Of a stretch of DNA of 64,000 nucleotides, positions 48,831 through 61,411 are shown in pieces. Under the pieces are notes generated by a model. It worked only from the letters and a program-made list of their open reading frames with translations. It was not told the origin of the DNA and did no database searches. The position numbers and the translations under genes were made by a program. The DNA comes from Nymphalis io (Eukaryota; Arthropoda; Insecta; Lepidoptera; Nymphalidae), in assembly GCF_905147045.1 (NCBI RefSeq), contig NC_065898.1, forward strand, positions 6,386,001 to 6,450,000. Direction: 5' to 3'. Each line of letters opens with the position of its first letter. The first letter of the stretch is position 1.

Positions 48831-48859
48831 GATAAAGCTCTACAGATTGTAGAGCTTTA
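48798..48859. repeat. 15-bp tandem duplication next to an 11-bp-stem hairpin
   Basis: ATCCTCCCACCATGA occurs twice in a row (48798-48812, 48813-48827). Just beyond is the perfect inverted repeat TAAAGCTCTAC / GTAGAGCTTTA with a five-base loop (48833-48859). They lie at or near the 5' edge of the Jockey-like LINE. Confidence 0.7.
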
Positions 48860-49019
48860 CAAGATCTCGCGGGTACGTTCCGTTCTTTATTACATTAATA
48901 TATTTTCTATATACAGTAAATAGGGATGAGTGCAAATGTTAATGCAGGAAGTATAAGCCATCCGTCTCATCAATACGCTGCTAACAATAGGATTTAAGAT
49001 GATATTGCCTCTCCCTTGT

Positions 49020-49300
49020 ACCTGTAAATGTGTAGACTGCTCATTGGTTAAGTTTACACGCTAGCTATAAAGCCGCTGACCGCAAGGTCTCGGTCAGAAC
49101 CAGGATGCCAGGACATTTAAAAAGTTGTTGGGTTTTCATGTCGAGAAATTATTTGTAGCAGCCCGGAATCTTGAATTTGGAAAATCTTGACGTTGGAGTG
49201 TAAACACTACGATGTTGAATTTGTTCCCTTCCATTGGATTATAAGAGTGATGAAATAGAGAATGCACCTCTGTTTGCGCACACACTATAACATGCAGTAT
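49020..49300 (+). mobile_element. diverged tRNA-derived SINE, family C
   Basis: The body matches the copy at 7139: CATTTAAAAAGTTGTTGGGT, then TGTCGAGAAATTATTTGTAGC and CAGCCCGGAATCTTGAATTTGG, followed by GAGAATGCACCTCTGTTTGCG. The tRNA-like head is worn. Confidence 0.65.
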
Positions 49301-52300
49301 CCAGTAAAGCCCAGTTGGCTAGTTTTTTTTTAAGAATTTCCACAGTGGCTAAATTTGTTGATGATCAGATCATCAAATATGTAGAGAAGCTCGCTTACTC
49401 TTTTACAATAAAGAATACAAAGTTGCCATGTTTGTAAAATAACTGATGAGCGCGTGGTATTTGCCAAGACAGCCTTACACAAAGTTAAAGTCAATTTTTT
49501 TTATTTAATATAGAAGCATTACACTTACTTAATGATTGTCATAAATCTACAACCGATTCGTAAATAAACACCTCAGACCTGAGAAGAACCGGCGAAAGAA
49601 ATTTAGCGGGATTTACTGATACAGGATACTGGCTCATGTAATATAGGTTTCTCGTTTCGACTTCGTATAATTTAAGTTATTTTAGAGGGGAATTTTAATT
49701 ATTCATATTCAGGAATGTGAATAATTAAAATGTTTGAATTTTGAGGCCTGAAGTTATTTAAATAGCAGAAGCTACACAGATGTTACCAAAAACATAGTAG
49801 TTGAAACGAAACGGAATATAATAAATGATGGCTGTGTTTTATACAATTTTTCTGCAAACAAAACAAAGGTTATTCAAAAAACAAAACTATCAAATCAAAT
49901 GTGTGCGCATTCTGTTGTGGCTTCCAATGTTCGGAGGCTACAATTTGAGTTTCCTCATAGCCACTGTCATTAAAATTTTTATGAATAATTCATTTATTTT
50001 AAATTATTATGTCATTTATTATGATAAGAATTAATATTGGTGATAAAGATTAACCTAAAACTAATTTATAACAGATCAGATAAATGGTGGGATTAGTTGA
50101 CCTTTGTGGTATATAAATTTAGCGTGTACAAAGTTTTGGTTTATCCGTAAATTTATCACGTTTTGCCACCGCTTGATACAAAAGCGTGTCCGATCTGGTA
50201 TTTTTTTACTGCAACTACGTCGATAATTTAGTACCTAAAAATATAAATATATTTTACAGTCTCGCAACTGTTGATATACAAAATGATATAACAAAAACAA
50301 TTCGCTGTAAAGATATATGTAGATAGATTTATATTGTAGTTTTGTAGTACATATTGTTTCACAATAAATAAATAAAAAAACATTTGTTCAAAATAAATGT
50401 GGTAACAAAAGAGAAATCCCTTTATATTTAGGATAGAATTGCTTATTTTATATATCGTGTATGCAAAAAAGGTTTTACATGTTGAATATAAAACATTATA
50501 TTTTTAATTACAGTAACATACCAAAATAATTTGTTACAAATACATTTCAAGTTTCTGTCCATGTCACTGCAGTATTTTCGCAACGTATTCGGAAATTTCC
50601 AGAGCTGACCCGGCTTTATTAGATCTCTCATTGGATAATTCAATCGAATAGGAATCCTTTTATAAATGTCAGTAAGGTTGCTGGTAAGGTTTTGGACGTC
50701 GTTCGATGTAACGAAGGTCGTGCGTTGTCTCCTTTATCCTAATGTCTGTCTCCTAATCACAGCCTTGTATTTTTAAAAAAAATATTCTTTTATTCTCCAG
50801 AATACGTGTTAATAGAAAAATGTTTATCAAGATAAAATGAAAATCAGAAAAGGGAAATATTATCCCAGATCGTTTCGACGACAATCTTAAATAGTAATCT
50901 AAGTAATCGAATTCCAAAACAAAATTCAAATAGAATTACAATCAGATAAAGACATTTCTAAGCGACTTGACTTTAGTGACGAATTGTTACTATTGTGTTT
51001 TAAACGAATTAATCTGAATCAAGATTTCTGATATTATTTGCGAATTCTTCGCTCGGAATTAAATTGGTAATCAAAATGCTTTCCAATCTAATCAAAGTGA
51101 GATATTTAATTACATGATGTCATAATTTGTTCATATATTGTTGAATAGTTAATATAAATAAAATATAAGTGTTATCTAGAAGTTTTAAGGAATAATCTTT
51201 TTATTATATTTGAAACATTTAAAATACGTTAAATTAAGATACTTTAAAGTACTTAGCGCTACCAAGTAATGTAGAAAATCTTTTAATCTACAATTTTAAC
51301 CGGGACGCTGAGCTGAACGTTAATGTTTTAAACAAGCGAGCGGCTAAATATGATTTCATTTTATATGAAAGGGAACGGTAAAAAAGTGTAATAAAGCTTT
51401 TGATTCGTTAAATAAATTTAATTTTCTATGAGCGCCATTGTTAATGTTTTAAATAATTAATGAACATCAACTAATCTTCAAATATCGCTCGGATAAAATA
51501 TGTATTTTAAATACTTAATATATGGTTGGCGAATGTTTAATATGACATTTTCTTTACATCATTGACATCTTACTTAATCTCTCTTATCTTCATCATATAG
51601 CATCTTACTTAAAAGCGTAAAAAACAATATTTATAATAATTTGTTATATATTATGGATTGTCTCGTGATCAATCAAATTATTTGTTTTTATGTGAATCGG
51701 TTAAAAACAAACAAAACTTACCTTGTTATATTGATATTATGATAATTAAAAATTGTGAACGGCAACACCGCCGTAGAGCCTTAATTTTTAATACCCCTCC
51801 TATATATCATTACTTATATAATTGTACTACTACGATCTCTGGTTTACAATGCGGGGTTGCCAGTATTCGAAACTTAAACTATACGCTGATTTTTATTATT
51901 TCGCTATTCTACGAGACATGCAAGATATCAGAAACCAAGCTTCCGTTTGTTACGGTCACTGGTTACGCCGACCACACAAATGTAGGCCAAAAGCGCTTGA
52001 TATTCGTATCAGTATCATGATTGAAGTAGACCAAGAAAACAATAAATATCGACATCGTTCGGTCTTATTTTTTACTCTATTGAGCCAAGCATCTTTATTA
52101 GGAAAAAAAAAATACTTTTTTTTTTGAGGTAAATTGGTTTAAAAATGTAGCTTTTCTTTAAAATCGATCTCCAAATATTTAATAAAGCATTTTAGATAAT
52201 TATCTATTTATATCGCAGAGTAAATATTGTATTAAAATGTACTATTGTTTTAACAAAACATTTCTATCAAAGGGATCAATCGAGATACACAATTATGTAG

Positions 52301-53943
52301 CGACGTCTGAAAAAAATCAACATTTTCTTTGTTACTACTTCTAAGATATTGTAAGCTTATCCATTACCTTAAATGGCTAAAACTTTGTTAAGTAATATTA
52401 AGTAACTGGGACAAAGAGTAGGCTACAATTACTCTCATTGTGTTAATTAAAAACCAATATCGCGGTTATTATAAATAACAAAATACGATTTTTATATAAA
52501 TATGCAAATGTCATTTTCATATTGAAATTATGATGAAGTTTCCATTGAAAGTAAATAGACGCTTCTGATGACTCGTATACTCTGTTGAAACAAGCGTTCG
52601 TAGAGAAATCAATAGTACACGTAGCACCAACTTCGTAGCGCTAACAATTTCCTTGTCTTTATCTTAGTTTATTATTCATATTGCTGCTGCTTTGCTTGCT
52701 GTTTAAATTTTGTATATATTTTTAATAAACGTTATAGGACATATAATACAATCAAGATATATTCGCGGTAATAATTATGCATTTATCATACACTTATTCA
52801 TACATCTTGTAATTTCACTAATACTTAAACTGGTCTAAATTGCAAAGTGTAGGCGGAAACTTTAATATTTCTGCGCAGGAGAAATTATAGTGTACACGTG
52901 TGTGGACAAACATAGATGTACTTTCTATTCTCACACTCTCATAGCCCGATGGGACGGAAATCCGACAGGACCGGAACAGGATCAGGCGCAGTAACTTTAT
53001 GTGCTTTCCCGAGGTTCGGAACTGTAGCACTGCTTTTCTATCGTAAAATGTTTTCGTGTCACTGTTAAATACAGCCTCCTTCTAATTTGAATGGAAGACG
53101 GTATTTATTAAAAAATATAAATCGACGAAGATGTAGATGTATAAACACAAGTAACGGATCCTCCAAAATTTCACTCTTATTTCACCCTAATGAAATCGGT
53201 TTTTTTACTTTGGAGTTATAAAAGGAAGAACCTCAACATCTGAAGCACCCTCGAGGTATAACCGGTCGAATAAAAAAGAATTACTAAATTGGTTCACGAT
53301 CGGCAAACTTTTATAGGACACATGATTATCAATTTAATTTATGATAGTTATAACTATCATTCAGAAAAATACCTTATTAATTGATTTAGGAAATAGAGCA
53401 AACAAACAAAACTCATAAACGTCATAATATTTTAAAAGGTTGAAATAATTTTAGTAGCAATACTTAATTTTTATTCAAATAAATTCGTCATTTTTAAAGA
53501 TACTTTTCAATTCAACCAATAATTTAACGCAGAAATGTCGAAAAAGAGTGCAAATACTTTTTATAAAATTCTCGGTAAAGCAAACATTGTAGTGAGGTGA
53601 CGCTTAGTTTTATATAGCTTGTAAAATTGTGCGAAAATGGGTCGCTGTATAATAATATCGTTATCGTACAATAACATTTTTCCTACGTCGGAAAGTTTAA
53701 CTCGCAGACTTTCTAAGCAAAATATTATTGACACGGCTATTCCATGAGTTTTTTCAATATAGAGAAACATGAGTTATCCGAAAAACAAGCAGCATAGTTT
53801 AAAAAGGATGGATTCTTTAAACTGATTATTTTGTTTCCTTGGCAATTTAACCTCATTGTAATTTATTTTTTGTTGCATTTTTTTAAATAAAGAATAGTAA
53901 TTACAATTATGAACGTTGTTTTATTATTTATCTGTATTAATGT
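49301..53943. other. long AT-rich spacer with small repeat remnants
   Basis: 49438-49490 is a family-D head remnant (ACTGATGAGCGCGTGGTATTTG). 49570-49620 contains CCTGAGAAGAACCGGCGAAAG, a short motif I know from lepidopteran retroelement ends. Frames at 51658-52127 start at non-ATG codons and show no domain. No gene recognised. Confidence 0.4.
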
Positions 53944-53956
53944 ATGTGGATTATTT

Positions 53957-56900
53957 CAATCAATCAATCAATCAACAGCCAATCATTGTCCACTGCTGAA
54001 CATAGGCCTCTCCCAAGGTACGCCAAAGCTCCCCGTCCTCCGCCTTCCGCATCCAGTTGGTGCCCGCCACCTTTTTAAGGTCATCGGTCCACCTGGCTGG
54101 AGGGCGCCCTACGCTAAGCTTGCAGATTCGCGGTCTCCACTCTAGGAATCGTCTGCTCCAACGGCCATCGGTCCTACGACATACGTGACCAGCCCACTGC
54201 CACTTCAGCCTGCTAAATTTGCAAGCTATGTCGGTGACTCCGGTTCTTTTCCGGATAATCTCATTTCTGATCTTATCCTTCAAAGATACTCCGAGCATAG
54301 CTCGCTCCATAGCACGCTGAGCGACTTTTAATTTGTGGACTAGTCCCGCAGTTAGTGTCCACGTTTCGGCACCGTATGTCATGGCAGGTAAGACGCATTG
54401 GTTGAAGACTTTCGTCTTCAAACATTGCGGTATAGACGACTTAAGAACTTGACGAAGGTTGCCAAATGCTGCCCATCCCAAGCGAATTCTTCGATCGGCT
54501 TCCTTCTCGAAGTTGTTACTACCGACTGTCTGTTCTGATCTGATCTGTCCTAGGTAGGTATATTCACTAACAACTTCGAGAGGTTTCCCCTCGACGTATA
54601 TCGGTCCCGGAACGACATGCCTATTGAACATGACCTTTATCTTGTCCAAGTTCATACCGAGACCGACACACCGGGAAGACTCGCCTAGGCTACGCAGCAT
54701 TTCGGTGAGTTGTTCCAGCGACTCTGCTATGATGACGATATCGTCGGCAAATCGAAGGTGTGAGATGTACTCGCCGTTTACATTGACTCCATACCCAGTC
54801 CAAAACAGCGTCTTGAAAACGTCTTCCAACGCGTTGGTTACAACGTTGGTTGGAACAGTTTCGGGGATATTACATCCCCCTGACTCACCCCTCTGCGCAG
54901 TTGGATCGCCTTCGTCTTACAGTCCTGGACGTGGACAATCATTGTAGCGGCGTTGTACAGACATCTCAGTACCTCGATATATCTCCAGTCGATATGACAT
55001 CTCTGCAATGAGTCGAGCACTGCCCAGGTTTCGATTGAGTCGAAGGCTTTCTCGTAGTCCACAAATGCCATACACAGCGGCTGATTGTTCTCTTCGGTCT
55101 TCTGCACAATCTGCCGAACAGTATGGGTGTGGTCCACGGTGCTGTAGCCTGATCGAAAGCCGGCTTGCTCTGGGGGCTGGAACTCGTCAAGTCGTCTGGC
55201 GAGACAGTTCGTGACGACTCTCGAGAACAGCTTATACACGTGACTCAGGAGGGAGATTGGTCTGTAGTTTTTCAAGAGGGTTTTATCACCCTTCTTGAAA
55301 AACAGTACCACCTCACTCCCGCTCCACGTTTCCGGGGTCTTGCCATGTTGGATGACGGAATTAAAGAGGCTTGCTAGCTCTTTCAAGACTGGAGTCCCGC
55401 CTGTCTTAAGCAACTCTGTTGTGATTCCGTCATCTCCCGGGGCTTTGTTGTTTTTAAGCTGTTCTAGAGCCGCCCTAATCTCGCCTTGGTCAACGACCGG
55501 GAGCTCCTCGGAGTAATGGCGCATAAGAGGGACGCGCTGGTCATCAATACTGATTCCCACGGGTTTATCCGATCTTGAAGAGAACAACTGCCCATAAAAC
55601 CTCTCTACTTCTCCGACAATCTCAGGCCTAGAGGTAACGACCCCACCATTTTCAGTTTTAAGTTTTGTCAGACGCGGCCTCCCAAACTTGCGAGCGAACA
55701 CTTTCGATCCCCGATTTTGCTCAATCGCAGCCTTCGTAGTATCGCAGCACGGGTATTGGAGCGTCGGAGATCGAGTCGCGTCAGCGTTTTTATTGTTCGG
55801 TTTAAGGCCTTATATTATAGTAACAGCCTGTTAATGTCCCACTGCTGGGCTAAGGCCTCCTCTCCCTTTTGAGGAGAAGGTTGTGGAGCTTATTCCACCA
55901 CGCTGCTCCAATGCGGGTTGGTAGAATACACATGTGGCAGAATTTCAATGAAATGAGACACATGCAGGTTTCCTCACGATGTTTTCCTTCACCGTTAAGC
56001 ACGAGATGAATTATAATCACAAATTAAGCACATGAAAATACAGTGGTGCTTGCCCGGGTTTGAACCCACGATCATCGGATAAGATTCACGCGTTCTAACC
56101 ACTGGGCCATCTCGGCTTAAGGCCTTATCTGACAAAAACGATGGTAGTTCTCGTCGTTTTCTCATGAGCTCGAGTGTCTCAGCAGAGAGTTTTGGTGCGT
56201 TGTCTCTTCTCTGCGGCGGAAAACACTTGCGGGATGTGTTTTGCAGTATTTTGACCAGCGTGTCGGTTTTCTCATCAATGCTGCTTACGGTTTCCAACGC
56301 GGTGAATTGATTTTGAAGTTCCATTTGGAACTTTTCGGAGCCTTGAGCAGCTTGGAGCATGGTAGGTCGGAGAGTAGACCTCATCATTCTCAATCTTTCG
56401 GTTTTGAAGTCGATATTTAGAGTGCCTCGAACCAAGCGGTGATCACTTCCGGTATTAAACCTGTTGATCACTGAAACATCACTAAATATGTGCCTTTTAT
56501 TCGAAATGATAAAGTCTATCTCGGTCCTTGTCACGTTATCGGGGCTTTGCCAAGACCACCTCCTCTGAGGCTCCCTTTAAAAAAAAATTTCATCGAAAAG
56601 AGCCCCTGCGCTTCGAGAAAGTTTACCAGCATTTGCCCCCTGTGATTTCTGCAGCCCAAGCCGTAAGGTCCGACTTTCGATTCACCGCTATCTTGTACTC
56701 CCACTTTAGCATTAAAGTCTCCCATAACAACATTGTAGTTGGCCTTCAAGGTGTCGTTGAGGGCCTTTGCGATGTCCTCGTACATCGCTTCGACAACATC
56801 ATTAGAATATGTCGAAGTTGGCGCATATACCTGTACGACCTTCAGGGAGTACCTGTCGGAAAGTTTTAGGACAAGGTACGCTACTCGGCTCGACACACTA

Positions 56901-57470
56901 CTGATTTCCACAATGCTGCTAATGAGATCCAGTTTGACTAGAAAACCGACACCACCCTGGGAGAGGTTATCACCTTCGCGGAAGTAGAGTAAATTACCGG
57001 ACTCTAAGAGTTATCGTGTCCTCCCCCTGTCTTCGGACTTCAGATAACCCCAGTATATGCCAGTTTATATGACTTAACTCTACTTCTAATTCGGCGAGGT
57101 GATGGTCCTGCTTCATCGAGCGTCCATTGTACGTTGCCATGTGAAGTCGTTTTATATGGTAGCCTGCCGTGAACCGGTGATTCTTAGCACCCCCCTACCC
57201 TGCCGATACCGCGACCGCTACCTTGGTCGGGCCTAGCGGGCTTCCCAGTAACTGAGGGCCTTTTTTTGGGCGCATCTGCCATTAAGGAGGGTTTGCCCAT
57301 ACTCGCCGCGCCGGGCAGACGTGTTGGCGAGCGCAGTAGGGGGTTAAGATGTTTATGGGGGGGGGGGGACGCTGCTGCCCATCCCCCCTTTTCCCCGTCC
57401 CTCAATCGCCTCTTACGACACCCACGGGATGAGATTGGGGGAGTACTATTCTAAGCCGGTACTCCACTTC
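53957..57470 (-). mobile_element. structurally full-length RTE-like LINE, decayed coding sequence, with a nested SINE
   Basis: Perfect 13-bp target duplications ATGTGGATTATTT at 53944-53956 and 57471-57483 define both ends (3514 bp including the nested SINE). On the minus strand a GC-rich 5' UTR (57141-57470) precedes an ATG at 57138-57140, reading MATYNGRSMKQDHHLAELEV. The endonuclease follows (VQVYAPTSTYSNDV, VVMGDFNAKVG, GSDHRLVRGTL). The reverse transcriptase has NKAPGDDGITTELLK, AFVDYEKAFDSIETW and LRFADDIVIIAE. The C-terminal GHVCRRTDGRWSR region ends with a stop inside the TTGA repeat tail. Frameshifts near 57000, 56580 and 54835, plus the SINE, inactivate it. RTE clade is inferred from the single ORF, tiny 3' UTR and short-repeat tail. 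Confidence 0.93.
55814..56116 (-). mobile_element. tRNA-derived SINE, family A, inserted in the RTE-like LINE
   Basis: A full-length 303-bp copy flanked by perfect 12-bp duplications TTAAGGCCTTAT (55802-55813 and 56117-56128). On the minus strand it starts GCCGAGATGGCCCAGTGG, with B box GGGTTCAAACCCGGGC. It interrupts the LINE between its endonuclease and reverse-transcriptase parts. This is the best-bounded family-A copy and gives the true ends of the family. Confidence 0.95.
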
Positions 57471-57483
57471 ATGTGGATTATTT

Positions 57484-58934
57484 ATAACAGGGTTTTTTTA
57501 TATAAAGGCTAGCTATGCCCCGTGGTTTTACCTGTTATATATTTGGAAAATACCTACGTACCCGCTATTTACTAAATCACAGTACCTAGACTTTGCTATA
57601 TTGGCTGTTTATTATTACTTTTCTAATCCTTAGGGTCCTATGGGTCGTAGAATGGAGTTATACAGCCTTTCTTAATAAGCGGTCTACGCAAAGGGATTTG
57701 CAATTCCTGAGATTAGCGCAATTATTTATATTATTAGACATATTTATGAGTAAAAAAATTGTAATGAAATCAGTATTGTGCCAAACGATGTTTTTGCCCA
57801 TATATAATACTACTATTTTTATAACACACCAAACATTTTTTTATGATTTTATTTGTTATAATATCTCCGAAAGTAGAAAAGTGTTAACATTATAATGAAT
57901 GTAATTTATTTAAATTAAACAATAATACTGTATTATGTACGTACGTATATACGTCCATTTTTCATTAATTTTTAACTAGGTAATTTGGAACTCATTCACT
58001 GAGAGTTCATTTAAAGAAACAAAACTTACCTTTTTTTAATAAAGGTATCATTCGTTTTCATATCAGTGCTTATAAAAATATACAACATATAAGTATAGAA
58101 AAGTGAAGCCGCATTTATGAGCAAAATGATATCTGTTTTATGAACTCATAAAAATAATTATGTGCTCAACAAAACCTTCTGACAATATAATTTAATTAGA
58201 TTTCATTCCGTTCTTTTGTTTCGTTTATAACGGGTGCAAAAGTCAAACAATACGCCCTAAAAAAATTTGTTTTATTAAATTTATAGACATTAGCCCGGAT
58301 GTATAAAAACGATCATATAAATTAATATGCTTAAATAGCTTATGAAATTATACTTATATGAAAGTAAACAAACCCAAAATGTTTTGTTTCGTAATTTGGC
58401 AGTAACGTCAGAGATTTAAGATAAGGACTTCAATATACAACAAGAGTTATTACTGTTGTTCTGGGAGTACATATTTGTATAAGCAGAGACCGCTTTAGAT
58501 GGAATTTAATTTTAATACAATAAAATAATATTCAATATTATATAATTGACTATATATCCATCTATCTTTTTTATTTGTTTAGTATCGCTAAATTGTATTC
58601 CCGTGATCAGTAGCTTAATATAATTGTTTGAGAAAACTCAGCTTGCGAGTCTGCCGCCTTCACATATTGCTTTACGTCAGAGCCATGTTTACATAAAATA
58701 TTTACTACGCTAAGCTTAGAATTACTTGTTTTTACAATTTTCATAACAATTTTCCAACTTACTTTATATTAAATTCGATGTTTATTTATGTATTCTATTT
58801 GTTGAGCTGAATATTTCTTTTATTTTGATATGTTTAAATCATTTTAAGCAAAATCAGTTGATGAATAACATAAGTAATGAAGAAGATTGGTACATTTGGG
58901 AAGCTTACTATATTGACATCTATTATAAGTAAAT
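57484..58934. other. AT-rich spacer
   Basis: An open frame at 57593-57895 has no domain or splice context and is treated as chance. Nothing else recognised. Confidence 0.5.
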
Positions 58935-59200
58935 CTCAGTGCCTCGTTCGTCTGATGGCTAGTTTATAAGGCCATTATCGTCGAGAAATTGGCAGTATGT
59001 ACACCATCGTGCCTCGATAAGTACGTAAAGCTGTTTTTCGTGGGCCTAAAGCCTTTTCGATTACCATCCAGACTATAAGAGTGAGGGAATAGATACTCGT
59101 GTTAAAGCACGTATATGACATCTATATGTCCTGCGCAGTATGCTAGCCTCTCTTATAAATGGCTGCCGAGGCCGAATTTTATGAGGTCATTTTCATCATC
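58935..59200 (+). mobile_element. diverged tRNA-derived SINE, family C
   Basis: Head-like GTGCCTCGTTCGTCTGATGG, then GTCGAGAAATTGGCAGTATG and later ATAAGAGTGAGGGAATAGAT and ATGTCCTGCGCAGTATGC, in the same order as other family-C copies but with many changes. Confidence 0.55.
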
Positions 59201-59280
59201 ATTAGTAAACAATACAGGCTAGTGGTTTAATATTTGTAATAAACTAATATGTAGCTTAGTATGACACCCATACGATTTAT

Positions 59281-60060
59281 CAACATTTTCCCCTCTTCCC
59301 TCCCTCTGTGGTACTCCGCTGGTGATGCAAAGCAAAATCGCCATGCTGGGGATTGACGTTCGCTGCGACCTTAGTCCAAGGGATTACATCGAGGCTGTTA
59401 TAAAAACAGCTTCACGGAAACTCGGAGTTCTGAACAAGGTGCGGCGCTTTTTCACGCCACAACAACTGTGCCTGCTGTACAAAACACAGGTACGGTCTTG
59501 CGTGGAATATTGCTCGCACCTTTGGGATGGCTCCGCTAAGTACCTACTTGAGGCCTTGGACCGGTTGCAGCGACGTGCCGTACGCATTATTGGCGACGTA
59601 AAGGTCACAAACACCCTTGAACCTTTACAATTGCGTCGTGAGATAGCAGCACTGAGCGCTTTCTATCGACTGTATCACGGCGAGTGCTCTGAGGAATTAT
59701 TCTCTCTAATTCCTGCTTCCCCCTTCCTTCTTAAGTCCACGCGAGCTGGTTCTCGATGTCACCGTCTTACTGTGACATCAATTCCATCGCGAACAAAGAA
59801 ATTTGGCAACTCCTTTCTTTGTCGCACTTCCAAAAAATGGAATTCCTTACCAGCTCACGTGTTCCCCTCCTCTTACAACCCGGGTTCCTTCAAACTAGGC
59901 GTGAAGAGGCATCTTGCGGGCCGGCAAGGCGATGGCGGCTAGTGCAGAACGTTTTTCCCGTCTGTACTGGCCGTCGTCGCGTTTGGACTCTACTACCACT
60001 TACCATCAGGTGGAGTAGAGTCATTTGCCCTCCCGGCGAATATAAAAAAAAATAAAAAAA
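59281..60060 (+). mobile_element. 5'-truncated Jockey-like LINE 3' end
   Basis: Close to identical by eye to the reverse complement of 45771-46530. The plus-strand frame to 59942 encodes MLGIDVRCDLSPRDYIEAV, KVRRFFTPQQLCLLYKTQVR and CVEYCSHLWDGSAKYLLEAL. It then continues past the point where the other copy is broken (AALSAFYRLYHGECSEELFS) to a stop near 59942. A poly-A-rich tail ends at 60060. It lies in opposite orientation to its sister copy 13 kb away. Confidence 0.88.
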
Positions 60061-61404
60061 TCGCATCAACGTTTTTGCCAAATTCAATGCTAGTGATTCG
60101 TGATATACAAACAATGCTAAAATTAGTCATTTACAAATTTTAGTTTTAGATTTAAATATCTTTTTTTTGTACATGTCGGTGATGTCAACAATACGGCAGT
60201 TGTTTTGACAATGAGCCGCAAGCGTTGTCAGTGTTACATAACGCTTCGACGGAGTCTAGATTGGGTCGGTGCGAGTTGGCGACACGACACTTCAGTACCA
60301 GTACCCTCATATCGCCCACACATAATGTCTGATGGTAAGGACATCGGCTCACATCCGCTCACGTCGACCACCTGATACGCCTATACGTCTATACGCCTAT
60401 ACGTCTATACGCCTATACACATTTCTTTTGTTTATTATAGGAATACAGACAAACAAATACACCAGCTAACATTGATTAGTCATAAGCCAGCGTCCATAAG
60501 CACTGGCAGTCTTAAATTTATAAACTATTTTATATAACGTTATTATGCCGCCACTACACTTATGGGAAATACAATATTAATCATGTCCATTGAGTGTATT
60601 AATACACTGGCTCACTCACTCTTTAAACCAGAACAGTGAAAGATTGGTAACACCCACCCATCAAAACAGACCTTTGATAAAACCGTATCACGGCTAATTT
60701 AGGTATTTTAATTATATATTTTAAATATAGTGATATTCAAATTGATACCTTCTGATTGACTTTATGCAAGAATATCGCTTAATCGTTTTAGAAGGGAGGG
60801 AGGAGGGAGCATCAATTAACCTATTAAGGAGAGACTGGCTTCAACAGCCGCTGGAGTAATCATGTTTCAAAACTAGTTTCTGACATAAAGTAAATTGATA
60901 TTCTAACGTAGAACGTAATATATAACTCAACTACGAGGAAGGATTGTTTGAGAAAAAAATGAGAATACCTAATCAGTAAAAAAAGTAACCGAAATAAAAT
61001 ATTTCGATGTATAAATATGTCAATGTTTTTTTTATATTTTTATATCTATACTTATAAATGAAGAAACTACGAAAACTACTAAATTAATATAGGTATATAA
61101 AATAGAAATTTAAATTATCGTATACATAATTATATGAAATAAAGTAAGTAAACGTGTTATAATAAACTATAACTCAAGGATTGAAATTATTAAAATATAT
61201 ATACTCATTGGAGATACATTATAAGCTTTATATCATTATATAATCGTACAACCTGAAAACAATAGTAAATAATATTATCGTAATTAGATCTCGTTCAAGT
61301 AATCTTTGTTTGCATCATACACAGACAATTCATAACAAATGTAATAGTTGTAGGCATGTGAGCGCTGCTTCAGCGGAAATATTATTATCAAGAAATTTCA
61401 ACAA
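60061..61404. other. spacer with a minisatellite and a family-D remnant
   Basis: 60375-60420 is a tandem array of about 5.5 octamers TATACGYC, alternating C and T so that the larger unit is 16 bp. 60485-60665 is a strongly diverged family-D retroposon (ATTAATACACTGGCTCACTC). No gene recognised. Confidence 0.5.
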
Positions 61405-61411
61405 TATCAAA

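Noticed and set aside
48353..48852. Plus-strand GC-rich frames as a host gene
   Set aside because: They are opposite-strand readings of the GC-rich 5' region of the Jockey-like LINE.
51658..52127. 120- and 101-codon overlapping frames as a gene
   Set aside because: They start at non-ATG codons, overlap each other in different frames and show no recognisable domain.
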